Both the position numbers and the translations under genes were made by a program. The notes below the pieces were generated by a model. The model saw only the letters and a list, made by a program, of their open reading frames with translations, made no database searches and had not been told where the DNA came from. A DNA stretch of 64,000 bases from the NCBI RefSeq assembly GCF_900142955.1, contig NZ_FRCP01000016.1:107941-171940 (forward strand). Direction: 5' to 3'. The stretch is from Anaerosporobacter mobilis DSM 15930 (GTDB lineage Bacteria; Bacillota; Clostridia; Lachnospirales; Lachnospiraceae). This document shows positions 47,092 to 54,682 of this stretch, piece by piece. The stretch's first letter is position 1. Each line of letters starts with the position of its first letter.

Positions 47092-47784
47092 ATGATTTAT
47101 TCACATGAAGTAGAACAAATGTGTCCAGTAGCACAAGGCGTTAACCACGGTGCTGCTCCAATCCCAGAAGAAGCAAAATGGGTAAAAGCTAAAGAAATCT
47201 CTGATATTTCTGGTTTAACTCACGGTATCGGTTGGTGTGCACCACAACAAGGTACTTGTAAATTAACTCTTAACGTAAAAGAAGGTATTATTCAAGAAGC
47301 TTTAGTAGAAACAATTGGATGTTCAGGTATGACTCATTCAGCTGCTATGGCATCTGAAATCTTACCAGGAAGAACTATTCTTGAAGCATTAAACACAGAC
47401 TTAGTTTGTGATGCAATTAATACAGCAATGAGAGAATTATTCTTACAAATCGTTTACGGAAGAACTCAAAGTGCGTTCTCTGAAGACGGTCTTCCAATCG
47501 GTGCTGGTCTTGAAGACTTAGGAAAAGGTCTAAGATCAATGGTTGGTACTATGTATGGAACTCTTGCAAAAGGACCTCGTTACCTTGAAATGACTGAAGG
47601 ATACGTAACTGGAATCGCTTTAGATGAAGAAAATCAAATTATCGGTTACCAATTCGTTAACTTTGGTAAGATGATGGATTTCATCAAAGCTGGTGATGAC
47701 GCTAACACAGCATTCGAAAAATCTAAAGGCCAATATGGTAGAGTAGAAGATGCTGTTAAGATTATCGATCCAAGACACGAATAA
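47092..47784 (+). CDS. NifU-like iron-sulfur scaffold-type protein (partner of GGGtGRT protein)
   Basis: 230 residues from ATG 47092 (AAAGGAG upstream); the frame open back to 46966 does not look coding. Cysteines sit in GIGWCAPQQGTCKL (near residues 49 and 56) and TIGCSGMTHS (near 77), spaced like the three cysteines of NifU/IscU scaffolds. The next gene, GGGtGRT, is its usual clostridial neighbour. Codons are strongly biased toward GGT, GCT, GAA and CGT compared with flanking genes, which suggests high expression. The precise role is not established. Confidence 0.7.
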   Translation: MIYSHEVEQMCPVAQGVNHGAAPIPEEAKWVKAKEISDISGLTHGIGWCAPQQGTCKLTLNVKEGIIQEALVETIGCSGMTHSAAMASEILPGRTILEALNTDLVCDAINTAMRELFLQIVYGRTQSAFSEDGLPIGAGLEDLGKGLRSMVGTMYGTLAKGPRYLEMTEGYVTGIALDEENQIIGYQFVNFGKMMDFIKAGDDANTAFEKSKGQYGRVEDAVKIIDPRHE

Positions 47785-47802
47785 TAGAGGAGGTAACTAG
47801 AA

Positions 47803-48813
47803 ATGGCTTTATTTGAATCATATGAAAGAAGAATAGATAAAATCAATGCAGTACTTAATTCATACGGTATTGCATCTATCGAAGAAGCAGAAAAGATTAC
47901 GAAAGATGCTGGACTTGACGTATATAATCAAGTTAAAGCAATCCAACCAATCTGTTTCGAAAACGCTAGCTGGGCTTACATTGTAGGTGCTGCTATCGCA
48001 ATTAAAAAAGGATGTAGAAGAGCTGCTGACGCTGCTGCAGCAATCGGTGAAGGTCTTCAAGCATTCTGTATTCCAGGTTCTGTTGCTGACCAACGTAAAG
48101 TAGGTTTAGGACATGGTAACTTAGGAAAGATGCTTCTTGAAGAAGAAACGGATTGTTTCGCTTTCTTAGCTGGTCATGAATCATTCGCAGCTGCTGAAGG
48201 TGCAATCGGAATCGCTGAAAAAGCAAACAAAGTTCGTAAAAAACCATTAAGAGTAATCTTAAACGGTCTTGGAAAAGATGCTGCTCAAATCATCGCAAGA
48301 ATCAACGGGTTTACATACGTTGAAACTGAGATGGATTACTATACAGGCGAAGTTAAAGAAGTTTTCAGAAAAGCTTACTCAACTGGCCTTAGAGCAAAAG
48401 TTAACTGCTATGGTGCAAACGACGTAACTGAAGGTGTAGCTATCATGCACAAAGAAGGCGTTGATGTATCAATCACAGGTAACTCAACTAACCCAACTAG
48501 ATTCCAACATCCAGTTGCTGGTACTTACAAAAAAGAATGTATCGAACAAGGTAAGAAATACTTCTCAGTAGCATCAGGTGGTGGTACTGGTAGAACTCTT
48601 CACCCAGATAACATGGGTGCTGGCCCAGCTTCATATGGTATGACTGATACTATGGGACGTATGCACTCTGACGCTCAATTCGCTGGTTCTTCTTCAGTTC
48701 CTGCTCACGTTGAGATGATGGGTCTTATCGGTGCTGGTAACAACCCAATGGTTGGTATGACAGTTGCTGTTGCTGTTTCTATTCAAGAAGCAGCTGACGC
48801 TGGTAAATTCTAA
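47803..48813 (+). CDS. GGGtGRT protein
   Basis: 336-residue conserved clostridial protein named after its motif, which is visible as VASGGGTGRTLHP near residues 255-266. Other notable stretches are LGHGNLGKML, AFLAGHESFAAAEGAIG and SITGNSTNPTRFQHP; the glycine-rich loops suggest a nucleotide or cofactor site. It follows the NifU-like gene by 18 bp with AGGAGG, sharing its high-expression codon bias. No biochemical function is known to me. The mobile element is inserted just behind it. Confidence 0.8.
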   Translation: MALFESYERRIDKINAVLNSYGIASIEEAEKITKDAGLDVYNQVKAIQPICFENASWAYIVGAAIAIKKGCRRAADAAAAIGEGLQAFCIPGSVADQRKVGLGHGNLGKMLLEEETDCFAFLAGHESFAAAEGAIGIAEKANKVRKKPLRVILNGLGKDAAQIIARINGFTYVETEMDYYTGEVKEVFRKAYSTGLRAKVNCYGANDVTEGVAIMHKEGVDVSITGNSTNPTRFQHPVAGTYKKECIEQGKKYFSVASGGGTGRTLHPDNMGAGPASYGMTDTMGRMHSDAQFAGSSSVPAHVEMMGLIGAGNNPMVGMTVAVAVSIQEAADAGKF

Positions 48814-48866
48814 GGATTTTACATGATTTGTGATAAGATAAATTATCATGGAAAAGTATAAAAAAA

Positions 48867-48936
48867 AATGGTTTGTCACCCTGCTGTCACCCGCAATTTA
48901 AAGTGGGTGACAAACAATGGGTGACAAACCATTTTT
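48867..48936. terminator. Nested repeat hairpin at the chromosome/element junction
   Basis: GGTTTGTCACCC (48870-48881) pairs with GGGTGACAAACC (48919-48930), and TGTCACCC (48885-48892) pairs with GGGTGACA (48905-48912). Runs of A/T lie on both sides, so it can terminate both GGGtGRT and the convergent integrase gene. The four GTCACCC/GGGTGAC units may also be integrase arm sites. Confidence 0.7.
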
Positions 48937-50134
48937 AAAATATATTCTCTATAATATCTAAGGACTGTATTTGCATTTTTTCTGTAAGTTCAGCATAGAT
49001 CTCTAAAGTCACTTTAATATCTTTATGACCCAAGCGAAATTGAATGTCTTTTGGATTAGCTCCAGCCTCAACTAATTTGGTAACATGAGTATGTCTCAAA
49101 GAGTGATAATCAAAATCTATAATGTTAAGATCATAATGTATAACACGACTACAGTGTTGCATTACTCTTGGCTGAATATAAGTCCCATCATCACGTCTGT
49201 TAACAAGTTCGATTTCTGTACAAGTATCATCAATTTTATCTGTAATAAGTTCTCTATTTGAATTTTCATAATAATGAGTATAATGTTCTTCGTAAAGATC
49301 CTTTGCCTTGCTTTGACGAAGCTTTGTTTTCTGTAATAACGCTAGTAGGGTTTTATCAATCTTAATTTTACGATATGAATCGTATTTTGGTGGAGTAAAT
49401 CCCCATATTTTGTTATTGTTTTGAACTTGTTTATTAATAACTATAGTAGCATTATCAAAGTCTACATCATCCCAGGTTATAGCAAATGCTTCACCTAATC
49501 GCATACCGCATCTATAAGCTAATTGTAAAGGAATGTGACAAGTATGACCTTCAGGAAAACGATTAAAAATGATATCTAGTTCTTCTTTTGTGAATGATCT
49601 ACGTTTTTTGGTCCGAGTAGCGGTAGAAGGTGTGGCACGTTTAAGTGGTAATTTTACATAGAGCATAGGATTAGCTTGAATAAATCGTAAGGGTTCAACA
49701 GCATAACCAATACTACCAGATAGGATACCTTTCAATGCTGATAATGTATTTCGACTGAAACCTTCATTAAATTTGAGATTGATAAATTCTTGCAACGTTG
49801 CAGCAGTTAATGATCTTAACTTGTATTTTCCTAATGCAGGCCTTATATAAAGACGAATTTTTTTTACATACCCTTCATAGGTAGTAGTCTTAAGATTAAC
49901 TTTACAATAATTTTCTAACCAATAGTCGAGATAATCACTATATGACAATTCACTTGGTACAAAATGTAAACCTGAGTTATTATATTCATTAAGAGCTTTA
50001 ACACCTGCTTCGAGAGCTGTCTTCTTAGTATCGAATCCACCTTTACTAATACGCTTACGTTTACCGTCCACTTTGGCACCTTCAAAATAGTACTCCCACT
50101 TAGCACCACGTTTACGACAATTAATATCAGCCAT
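48935..50134 (-). CDS. Tyrosine recombinase (phage-type integrase)
   Basis: 399 residues with an AP2-like arm-binding N-terminus (KWEYYFEGAKVDGKRKRISK), a SAM-like core-binding domain (YSDYLDYWLENYCKVNLKTT) and a catalytic domain. Catalytic residues: R in LAYRCGMRLGEA (about 210), H/R in DYHSLRHTHVTKL (about 344), H in FRLGHKDI, and the nucleophile Y in LEIYAELTEK (about 379). It sits at the left edge of the element, facing the GGGtGRT gene, the usual place for a prophage or ICE integrase. GGAAG precedes ATG 50134. Confidence 0.9.
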   Translation of the reverse strand: MADINCRKRGAKWEYYFEGAKVDGKRKRISKGGFDTKKTALEAGVKALNEYNNSGLHFVPSELSYSDYLDYWLENYCKVNLKTTTYEGYVKKIRLYIRPALGKYKLRSLTAATLQEFINLKFNEGFSRNTLSALKGILSGSIGYAVEPLRFIQANPMLYVKLPLKRATPSTATRTKKRRSFTKEELDIIFNRFPEGHTCHIPLQLAYRCGMRLGEAFAITWDDVDFDNATIVINKQVQNNNKIWGFTPPKYDSYRKIKIDKTLLALLQKTKLRQSKAKDLYEEHYTHYYENSNRELITDKIDDTCTEIELVNRRDDGTYIQPRVMQHCSRVIHYDLNIIDFDYHSLRHTHVTKLVEAGANPKDIQFRLGHKDIKVTLEIYAELTEKMQIQSLDIIENIF

Positions 50135-50170
50135 ATGATCACTTCCTTAATATTTTATTTGACGAAGTTA

Positions 50171-50218
50171 TATCAAAGGTGATACAATGACCTTGCAACG
50201 GACGTATCAGCAATGATA
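50171..50218. promoter_or_regulatory. Two TATCA-N4-TGATA sites upstream of the integrase
   Basis: TATCA-AAGG-TGATA (50171-50184) and TATCA-GCAA-TGATA (50205-50218), 34 bp apart, directly before the integrase gene. They look like a pair of operator or excisionase sites. Confidence 0.5.
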
Positions 50219-50224
50219 TGTTAT

Positions 50225-50250
50225 AAGCCTTGGTGTATTCCAGGGCTTTT
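50225..50250 (+). terminator. Hairpin with T-tract in the integrase/cargo gap
   Basis: AAGCCTTGG pairs with CCAGGGCTT around TGTATT, followed by TTT. No gene precedes it on this strand, so it shields the cargo genes or ends a short transcript. The remainder of the 397-bp gap is AT-rich. Confidence 0.5.
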
Positions 50251-50345
50251 ATTCGTTAAGACAATATATAACATAATAAATAACAGTAAGTCAAGATAAG
50301 AAAGAATATAAAAATTAAAATCTTTATTAAAGTGTAGGTTTTTTA

Positions 50346-50374
50346 TTGAACTTTATTACATTGTAGCATATAAT
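50346..50374 (+). promoter_or_regulatory. Promoter of the three-gene cargo unit
   Basis: TTGAAC (50346-50351), 17 bp, TATAAT (50369-50374). It leaves a 150-nt AT-rich leader before the first gene, so the cassette has its own promoter independent of the phage switch. Confidence 0.65.
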
Positions 50375-50531
50375 GAATGTAAGATTATGTATGTAAAGTA
50401 TATAAATGGTTATATTTTAAATATGTTATATCTATAAAATATCTGTTTATTACAAATTAGTAATTATTAAAAATATTATATTCACAAATGTGAAGAAAAA
50501 GAAAATTTATTAATAAGGGATAAGATACTGA

Positions 50532-50999
50532 ATGAATAAAAATGAAGATAAACTTGTAAGATTATTCCCAAAATACTTTGAATTATTTCAATTGCCAGAT
50601 GGTGCAAAAGATGAAGAAATAAAAGTATTTAGAGCGTGTAAAACATGGAAGTGTGATAGAGAATCATTTACTCCAAGTTTTGAAGAAATGGGTTGTGATA
50701 TTAAATTATGTAAGGATCCTACGGATCCAGGAGAATATTCTTTATCTACATATGAAAAATCAAAAGATATTAAAAGATTTGTAAATCTAAATTCGAACTA
50801 TGGAAAACCTTATAAAATAGCAGTTGGTATTACTAAAAAAGAATGTGGTAAAGTACAAAGAACAAAAGAACGAATTAAGAAAAAAAATTCTCATGTTGAT
50901 TGGTGGCTTTATGAGGATGCAAAACCATGTGAGAATTTTAAAATGATTGAAGACTTTCAGGCTTTTTTAGAGGAAGAAAGGGCGAATAGGGGTGTATAA
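50532..50999 (+). CDS. Uncharacterised cargo protein, first gene of SecB-like cassette
   Basis: 155 residues, not recognised with confidence. Visible features: FRACKTWKCDRESFTPSFEE near 33-52, YSLSTYEK near 69-76, a basic patch (KERIKKKNSHVDWWLYED) near 111-128 and four to five cysteines. The aromatic-rich SHVDWWLY part looks like a conserved core. The R...S-T-Y arrangement could hint at an ADP-ribosyltransferase-like toxin, but this is only a guess. No signal peptide or TM. It overlaps the leader of the next gene closely (1 bp gap), so they are co-translated. Confidence 0.6.
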   Translation: MNKNEDKLVRLFPKYFELFQLPDGAKDEEIKVFRACKTWKCDRESFTPSFEEMGCDIKLCKDPTDPGEYSLSTYEKSKDIKRFVNLNSNYGKPYKIAVGITKKECGKVQRTKERIKKKNSHVDWWLYEDAKPCENFKMIEDFQAFLEEERANRGV

Positions 51000-51000
51000 T

Positions 51001-51741
51001 ATGGAAAAATTTATGAAAATTAATGAGATAGGAGATTTATGGGTAGATAAAGTCTTTTTTGAATGTAATTATCCTATGCTGTTTACATGTTTGAATGAAG
51101 ATAAGGAAATGTTTTTATGTACCTGTTGTCAAGCAAATAGAAATGGAAAGAAGTGGTTATTGACAAAAACCACACCACAAATAGTAATCGGAATATTAAA
51201 AGATATGATTACATTACGTGATGCATTTGTGAAAAATCTGGATAGTCAAATTAGTGTTCTTTTATATAATGGGGAATACATAGTCACTGAACATAATACT
51301 GAGGATTGGGATTATGAAACTAGCATATATCTTCCTGATAAAGATGAATATTTAGAAGCTGATGAAGGCGAATTTGATGAAGAAATAGCATATTATGAAT
51401 CAATGAAGGATTATTCTTATAACGAAATTAAAACTAAAAAAGTATCAGTTCGCGATATTGAACCAAAATTACAAATAGGAGAAGAAATCAAAGAGCATTT
51501 TGATGAATTATGTGCGACTGAAGAGAGAAATTTTAAAGTCTCTACTTATGAGGTAGGAGAAATTACTTGTAAAAGCATAAAATTTAATGTTGATAAATTA
51601 GCAGAAGCATTAATTAATTCTTATTACAACTATTTGGAAAATACAGGAAATACAGTGGAGGATAAAAGTAAAAATTTAATTGAAGATTATTTTATAGAAA
51701 TAACTACTAATGATGATTTACAAAATTGTGCTGCAGCATAA
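51001..51741 (+). CDS. Uncharacterised cargo protein, second gene of SecB-like cassette (DUF6575-like?)
   Basis: 246 residues from ATG 51001 (AGGGG upstream). The N-terminal half has the pattern INEIGDLWVDKVFFECNYP, MLFTCLNEDKEMFLCTC, and ITLRDAFVKNL, followed by SIYLPDKDEYL. I associate this with an uncharacterised accessory-region family (DUF6575, name uncertain). The C-terminal half is acidic and helical, with VSTYEVGEITCKSIKFNVDK. It may be an antitoxin or client of the SecB-like chaperone encoded next. No TM or catalytic motif seen. Confidence 0.55.
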   Translation: MEKFMKINEIGDLWVDKVFFECNYPMLFTCLNEDKEMFLCTCCQANRNGKKWLLTKTTPQIVIGILKDMITLRDAFVKNLDSQISVLLYNGEYIVTEHNTEDWDYETSIYLPDKDEYLEADEGEFDEEIAYYESMKDYSYNEIKTKKVSVRDIEPKLQIGEEIKEHFDELCATEERNFKVSTYEVGEITCKSIKFNVDKLAEALINSYYNYLENTGNTVEDKSKNLIEDYFIEITTNDDLQNCAAA

Positions 51742-51752
51742 GGGAGGAATTT

Positions 51753-52163
51753 ATGGATAATATTGAAAGTGTTTTAGTACTTAAAAAACTTGTATTTGAT
51801 AATATATCTTTTAATAGAATTGATTTTAAAAGTGATAAAGATATAACATTTAATTTTGAAATACAGTATGGAAAGAATAAATCAGTAGAAAATGAAAATA
51901 GTGATGCTTATAGAGTTACTTTAAAATCAACAGGCTGTAAAGAAGGAGAGTATACGATTTCAATAAGTATTTCAGGCTTTTTTTCATTCAAAATCGATGA
52001 GGAAATACCTGAAGAAGTAAAAGAAGCATTAATATCTAAGAATGCGGTAACAATACTTATGCCATATTTAAGAAGTCAAATATCATTATTAACAGCACAA
52101 CCTGGTGTAGATAGTGTTGTACTTCCACCATTGAACATCAATAAGTTATTAGAAGAACAATAA
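51753..52163 (+). CDS. SecB-like chaperone
   Basis: 136 residues from ATG 51753 (GGGAGG upstream). The C-terminus has the SecB signature: ILMPYLRSQISLLTAQPG, then VVLPPLNINKLLEE, which compares with the ILFPYARECI and LAPVNFDALF elements of SecB. Upstream are the expected beta strands (ITFNFEIQYG, YRVTLKSTG, YTISISISGFFSFKI). Firmicutes normally have no export SecB; SecB-like proteins in such hosts are known as chaperones in toxin-antitoxin-chaperone systems. Its place as last gene of a cargo operon fits that. Confidence 0.75.
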   Translation: MDNIESVLVLKKLVFDNISFNRIDFKSDKDITFNFEIQYGKNKSVENENSDAYRVTLKSTGCKEGEYTISISISGFFSFKIDEEIPEEVKEALISKNAVTILMPYLRSQISLLTAQPGVDSVVLPPLNINKLLEEQ

Positions 52164-52179
52164 AGGAAATCTATAATAA

Positions 52180-52212
52180 AGGCTAGAACACAACTAAGTG
52201 CTCTAGCCTGTA
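52180..52212. terminator. Hairpin between the cargo unit and the T5orf172 gene
   Basis: AGGCTAGAACAC (52180-52191) pairs with GTGCTCTAGCCT (52198-52209) with one mismatch; AT-rich flanks on both sides. It separates convergent transcription units. Confidence 0.6.
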
Positions 52213-52228
52213 TTAATATTGTTTTAGT

Positions 52229-53614
52229 TTATGCACTTTCGGATTCAATAATAGAAAGTGTTTGGTGATATTCCTTTGCAACTGGTATTCTAGTAAATTC
52301 AACAGTATTATTATAATTTGCTTTAACTATATCTTCAATCTCATCAATAGAAACTTTAAAGAATTCTTTTCTAAGATTTACCCTATTAACACTTTGTTGC
52401 TCAAAATGTTTATGTAATGCATTTTCGAGTTCTGGAGCATTTTCCGAGAAGATCATTGCATGTACGTCAAATTCGAAAGGTACTGATGCGCTGCTCAATT
52501 CTTTTATTCTATCCATAGGTTCTAATCGACGTGTCATTCCAATCTTATAAACATCTTCACCAAATGAACCGATATTCGAGATTACATATACAAAGCCAGC
52601 ACGCGCATTTGCCTCACGTTCTAATACCATTTCTTTTTCTTGCTCTAATTCTTTAAGCTTTTCTTCAAGATCCTTAATTTTATCAACATATAATTGCTTT
52701 TCAATATCATTCTGAGATTTTTGTAAGTATGTCATTAATTTTGTGATTTCATTAGAAAACTGAGTTTGATCCTTTTCTATTTTTGCCTTTTGCTTCTCGA
52801 TCTCACGCCTTACCTTTTCTTCTTCCACCATTTGTTCCTTAATGGCTTTTTGTTGTTCTCTTTCCTGTTCTTTTTTCAATTCGTAAGTATACACTAAGTT
52901 CAACTCATCAAGTTTATATTCTAATACTTTTCTTGAAAGCTGGACACCATCGACCATGAAAATTTTATTTAGAGATTCATAACACTTACTGATTTTATTT
53001 CGCATTGCATCAATATTTTTAGTTGAGATATTGATAAGTATATTATCACATTCTGAATTTAAACATCTTATAATTTGTTTAATGTTGTTGTTTATCTCTT
53101 GCTTTGAACCTGATGAAGAGATCATTACATATTCATCTGATTTTAGCAGTTCTTGTTCTTCTGATTTTAATATAGATAATTTGTTTTTGCATTCTTCGGA
53201 AGTAATTCCATCATAATCAGAAATATTATAATGTTCAATTAAAAGAGATGTGTTAAGTGAATCCTTTTCTTCTTGCAACTTATTAAATTCTTGCATTAAC
53301 TCACTTTTTTGTTTAGTTACTTCATCGGTATAAGATTTGAATTCTTTATTTATTTGTTCTTTTCTCTCGTATAATTCTTTTGATAATTTAGTGCAATTAT
53401 CGTCATATTCTTTGGACTTTACGTTAATCATTGTTCCTAATTCTACAATTTTACTATCTAATGAATCTATGCGCCCATAACGTTCGTTCAGCTCCTTCTT
53501 CTCTAGATAGTGCATAACTAGTAATACCAGTGCTACAATTACAGGGATAACAAGAAAACTAAGAGTTGAAAGTAAGCATATAAACCAAGTTTCTAAATAC
53601 CATTTTTGTTTCAT
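52229..53614 (-). CDS. Membrane-anchored coiled-coil protein with DUF4041-like and T5orf172 (GIY-YIG-like) domain
   Basis: 461 residues from ATG 53614, which has AGGAGG upstream. A TM helix lies at about 8-32, then coiled coils (KEYDDNCTKLSKELYERKEQ region and a long basic/acidic helix near 250-340), and a C-terminal T5orf172/MUG113 domain: AGFVYVISNIGSFGEDVYKI, GMTRRLEPMDRIKELS and ALHKHFEQQSVNRVNLRKEF. This domain is a GIY-YIG relative. Such proteins are common in prophages near the repressor. A role in superinfection exclusion or DNA cutting at the membrane is inference. Confidence 0.75.
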   Translation of the reverse strand: MKQKWYLETWFICLLSTLSFLVIPVIVALVLLVMHYLEKKELNERYGRIDSLDSKIVELGTMINVKSKEYDDNCTKLSKELYERKEQINKEFKSYTDEVTKQKSELMQEFNKLQEEKDSLNTSLLIEHYNISDYDGITSEECKNKLSILKSEEQELLKSDEYVMISSSGSKQEINNNIKQIIRCLNSECDNILINISTKNIDAMRNKISKCYESLNKIFMVDGVQLSRKVLEYKLDELNLVYTYELKKEQEREQQKAIKEQMVEEEKVRREIEKQKAKIEKDQTQFSNEITKLMTYLQKSQNDIEKQLYVDKIKDLEEKLKELEQEKEMVLEREANARAGFVYVISNIGSFGEDVYKIGMTRRLEPMDRIKELSSASVPFEFDVHAMIFSENAPELENALHKHFEQQSVNRVNLRKEFFKVSIDEIEDIVKANYNNTVEFTRIPVAKEYHQTLSIIESESA

Positions 53615-53736
53615 AACAAAGCCTCCTAAAATGTGTAATAACAATATTTTACACATATTTAATACTAATAGCAATAAAATATCGTAAATAAAATAATTTT
53701 AACCAATTGTGTCGTTCTACATACCAAACGTGTAGA

Positions 53737-53757
53737 GTTTCCCATCGGAAACCCTTT
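53737..53757 (+). promoter_or_regulatory. Short hairpin and promoter region upstream of the XRE gene
   Basis: GTTTCC-CATC-GGAAAC followed by CCTTTT (53737-53757), preceded by CTACA...TGTAG (53718-53736). Just downstream, TTGATA (53774-53779), 17 bp, CATAAT (53797-53802) forms a good promoter for the small regulator. Confidence 0.45.
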
Positions 53758-53829
53758 TAATTATAAAATGAACTTGATATTTGAGAACTATCTACCCATA
53801 ATACAAAAAAGTGTATGGAGGGGGATAGA

Positions 53830-54024
53830 TTGCAAATATACTTAAGAGAAAAACGATTAGAAAGGGGAATGAGCATGAAGGAGTTAGCTAAGAGATCAGG
53901 GATATCAAAAGGGACAATAAGTAAAATAGAAAACAAAGAAATGACTCCAGGATTAAATATTGTAGCAAAATTGTGCTTGGCTATGAAACTAGAAATAAAT
54001 GAATTAGTGGATATACATAAATAA
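53830..54024 (+). CDS. Small XRE-family helix-turn-helix regulator
   Basis: 64 residues (TTG start) consisting almost only of a Cro/C1 HTH: LREKRLERGMSMKELAKRSG, ISKGTISKIENKEMTPGLNI. TTG 53830 is preferred since GGAGGGGG sits six bases upstream; ATG 53815 would place that binding site inside the gene. Own promoter TTGATA-17-CATAAT. It is probably a regulator of the neighbouring element genes. Confidence 0.75.
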   Translation: MQIYLREKRLERGMSMKELAKRSGISKGTISKIENKEMTPGLNIVAKLCLAMKLEINELVDIHK

Positions 54025-54092
54025 GTGTATCGACATTAGTATTAACTAGGTCCCAACTAATATAAGAGGGTAATATTGAAATGGAGGCTTTT

Positions 54093-54245
54093 ATGCTAGA
54101 GAAATACATGAACAAAATTGAAGACAAACTGAATAATACACTTGTACTCGAGGATAAGAGAAAAAAGATTATTAATTGTGTAGCGTTACTAGAGGATGAA
54201 CGTAAATTAGATATAATACATAAATTCATAGCGAGGATATTATAA
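54093..54245 (+). CDS. 50-residue helical protein of unknown function
   Basis: Begins ATG 54093 with GGAGG 8 bp upstream. The sequence reads MLEKYMNKIEDKLNNTLVLE at the start and ends HKFIARIL, so it is a charged amphipathic helix. It follows the XRE gene by 68 bp in the same direction and ends in the hairpin at 54247. Not recognised; perhaps a small antirepressor-type partner, which is speculative. Confidence 0.55.
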   Translation: MLEKYMNKIEDKLNNTLVLEDKRKKIINCVALLEDERKLDIIHKFIARIL

Positions 54246-54246
54246 A

Positions 54247-54282
54247 AAATAGCGGTGCCTAGTCAGCATCGCTATTTTTCTG
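54247..54282. terminator. Bidirectional hairpin between small gene and CI-like repressor
   Basis: AAATAGCG and CGCTATTTTT arms with an inner TGC/GCA pair; the reverse-strand repressor stop lies inside it. Confidence 0.65.
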
Positions 54283-54669
54283 TGAAGGTATGTAAGTTTC
54301 ACACTGCTTAAAATCTTCGTATAACTTAATAAAAAATTCATCTGGTAGATTAGCAAAGGCTTTGAAAAAAGCTTTTTTTGGTGTCATTTCTTCATCCTTT
54401 AGCATATCCCCGATGAAGCCTGCAAGGAACTCATCATCTGTGACTTGGTTAAATATAGGTTCATTACCATTGTATAACCAGTCAGGATTAACATTGAACT
54501 CCTTACAAATAAGTTTATATAGAGGTTCTTTTTGTTCGGGTTTTGCCAAGACATTGCGTTCTAGATTATTAATAACAGATCTACTAACTCCAAGAAGTTC
54601 ACCAAATTTCTCTTGTGTTAATTTTAATTCGTTCTTTCTTAGATGTCGTATTCGCTCATGTAATTCCAT
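54259..54669 (-). CDS. CI-like phage repressor (XRE family)
   Basis: 136 residues from ATG 54669 (AGGAGG upstream). The N-terminal HTH is LRKNELKLTQEKFGELLG, VSRSVINNLERNVL; then the FNVNPDWLYNGNEPIF piece that is typical of phage repressors of this type, and a short helical C-terminus (FFKAFANLPDEFFIKLYEDF) for dimer formation. No autocleavage domain. It faces the early operon across a 135-bp operator region and so should keep the lysogenic state. Confidence 0.85.
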   Translation of the reverse strand: MELHERIRHLRKNELKLTQEKFGELLGVSRSVINNLERNVLAKPEQKEPLYKLICKEFNVNPDWLYNGNEPIFNQVTDDEFLAGFIGDMLKDEEMTPKKAFFKAFANLPDEFFIKLYEDFKQCETYIPSQKNSDAD

Positions 54670-54682
54670 AAATTCACCTCCT

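Noticed and set aside
48935..50134. Integrase of a Tn916-type conjugative element
   Set aside because: The enzyme family is similar, but no conjugation genes are seen to the window end; repressor, LexA-like and phage-type small genes favour a prophage or phage-plasmid. Not excluded because the right part is missing.
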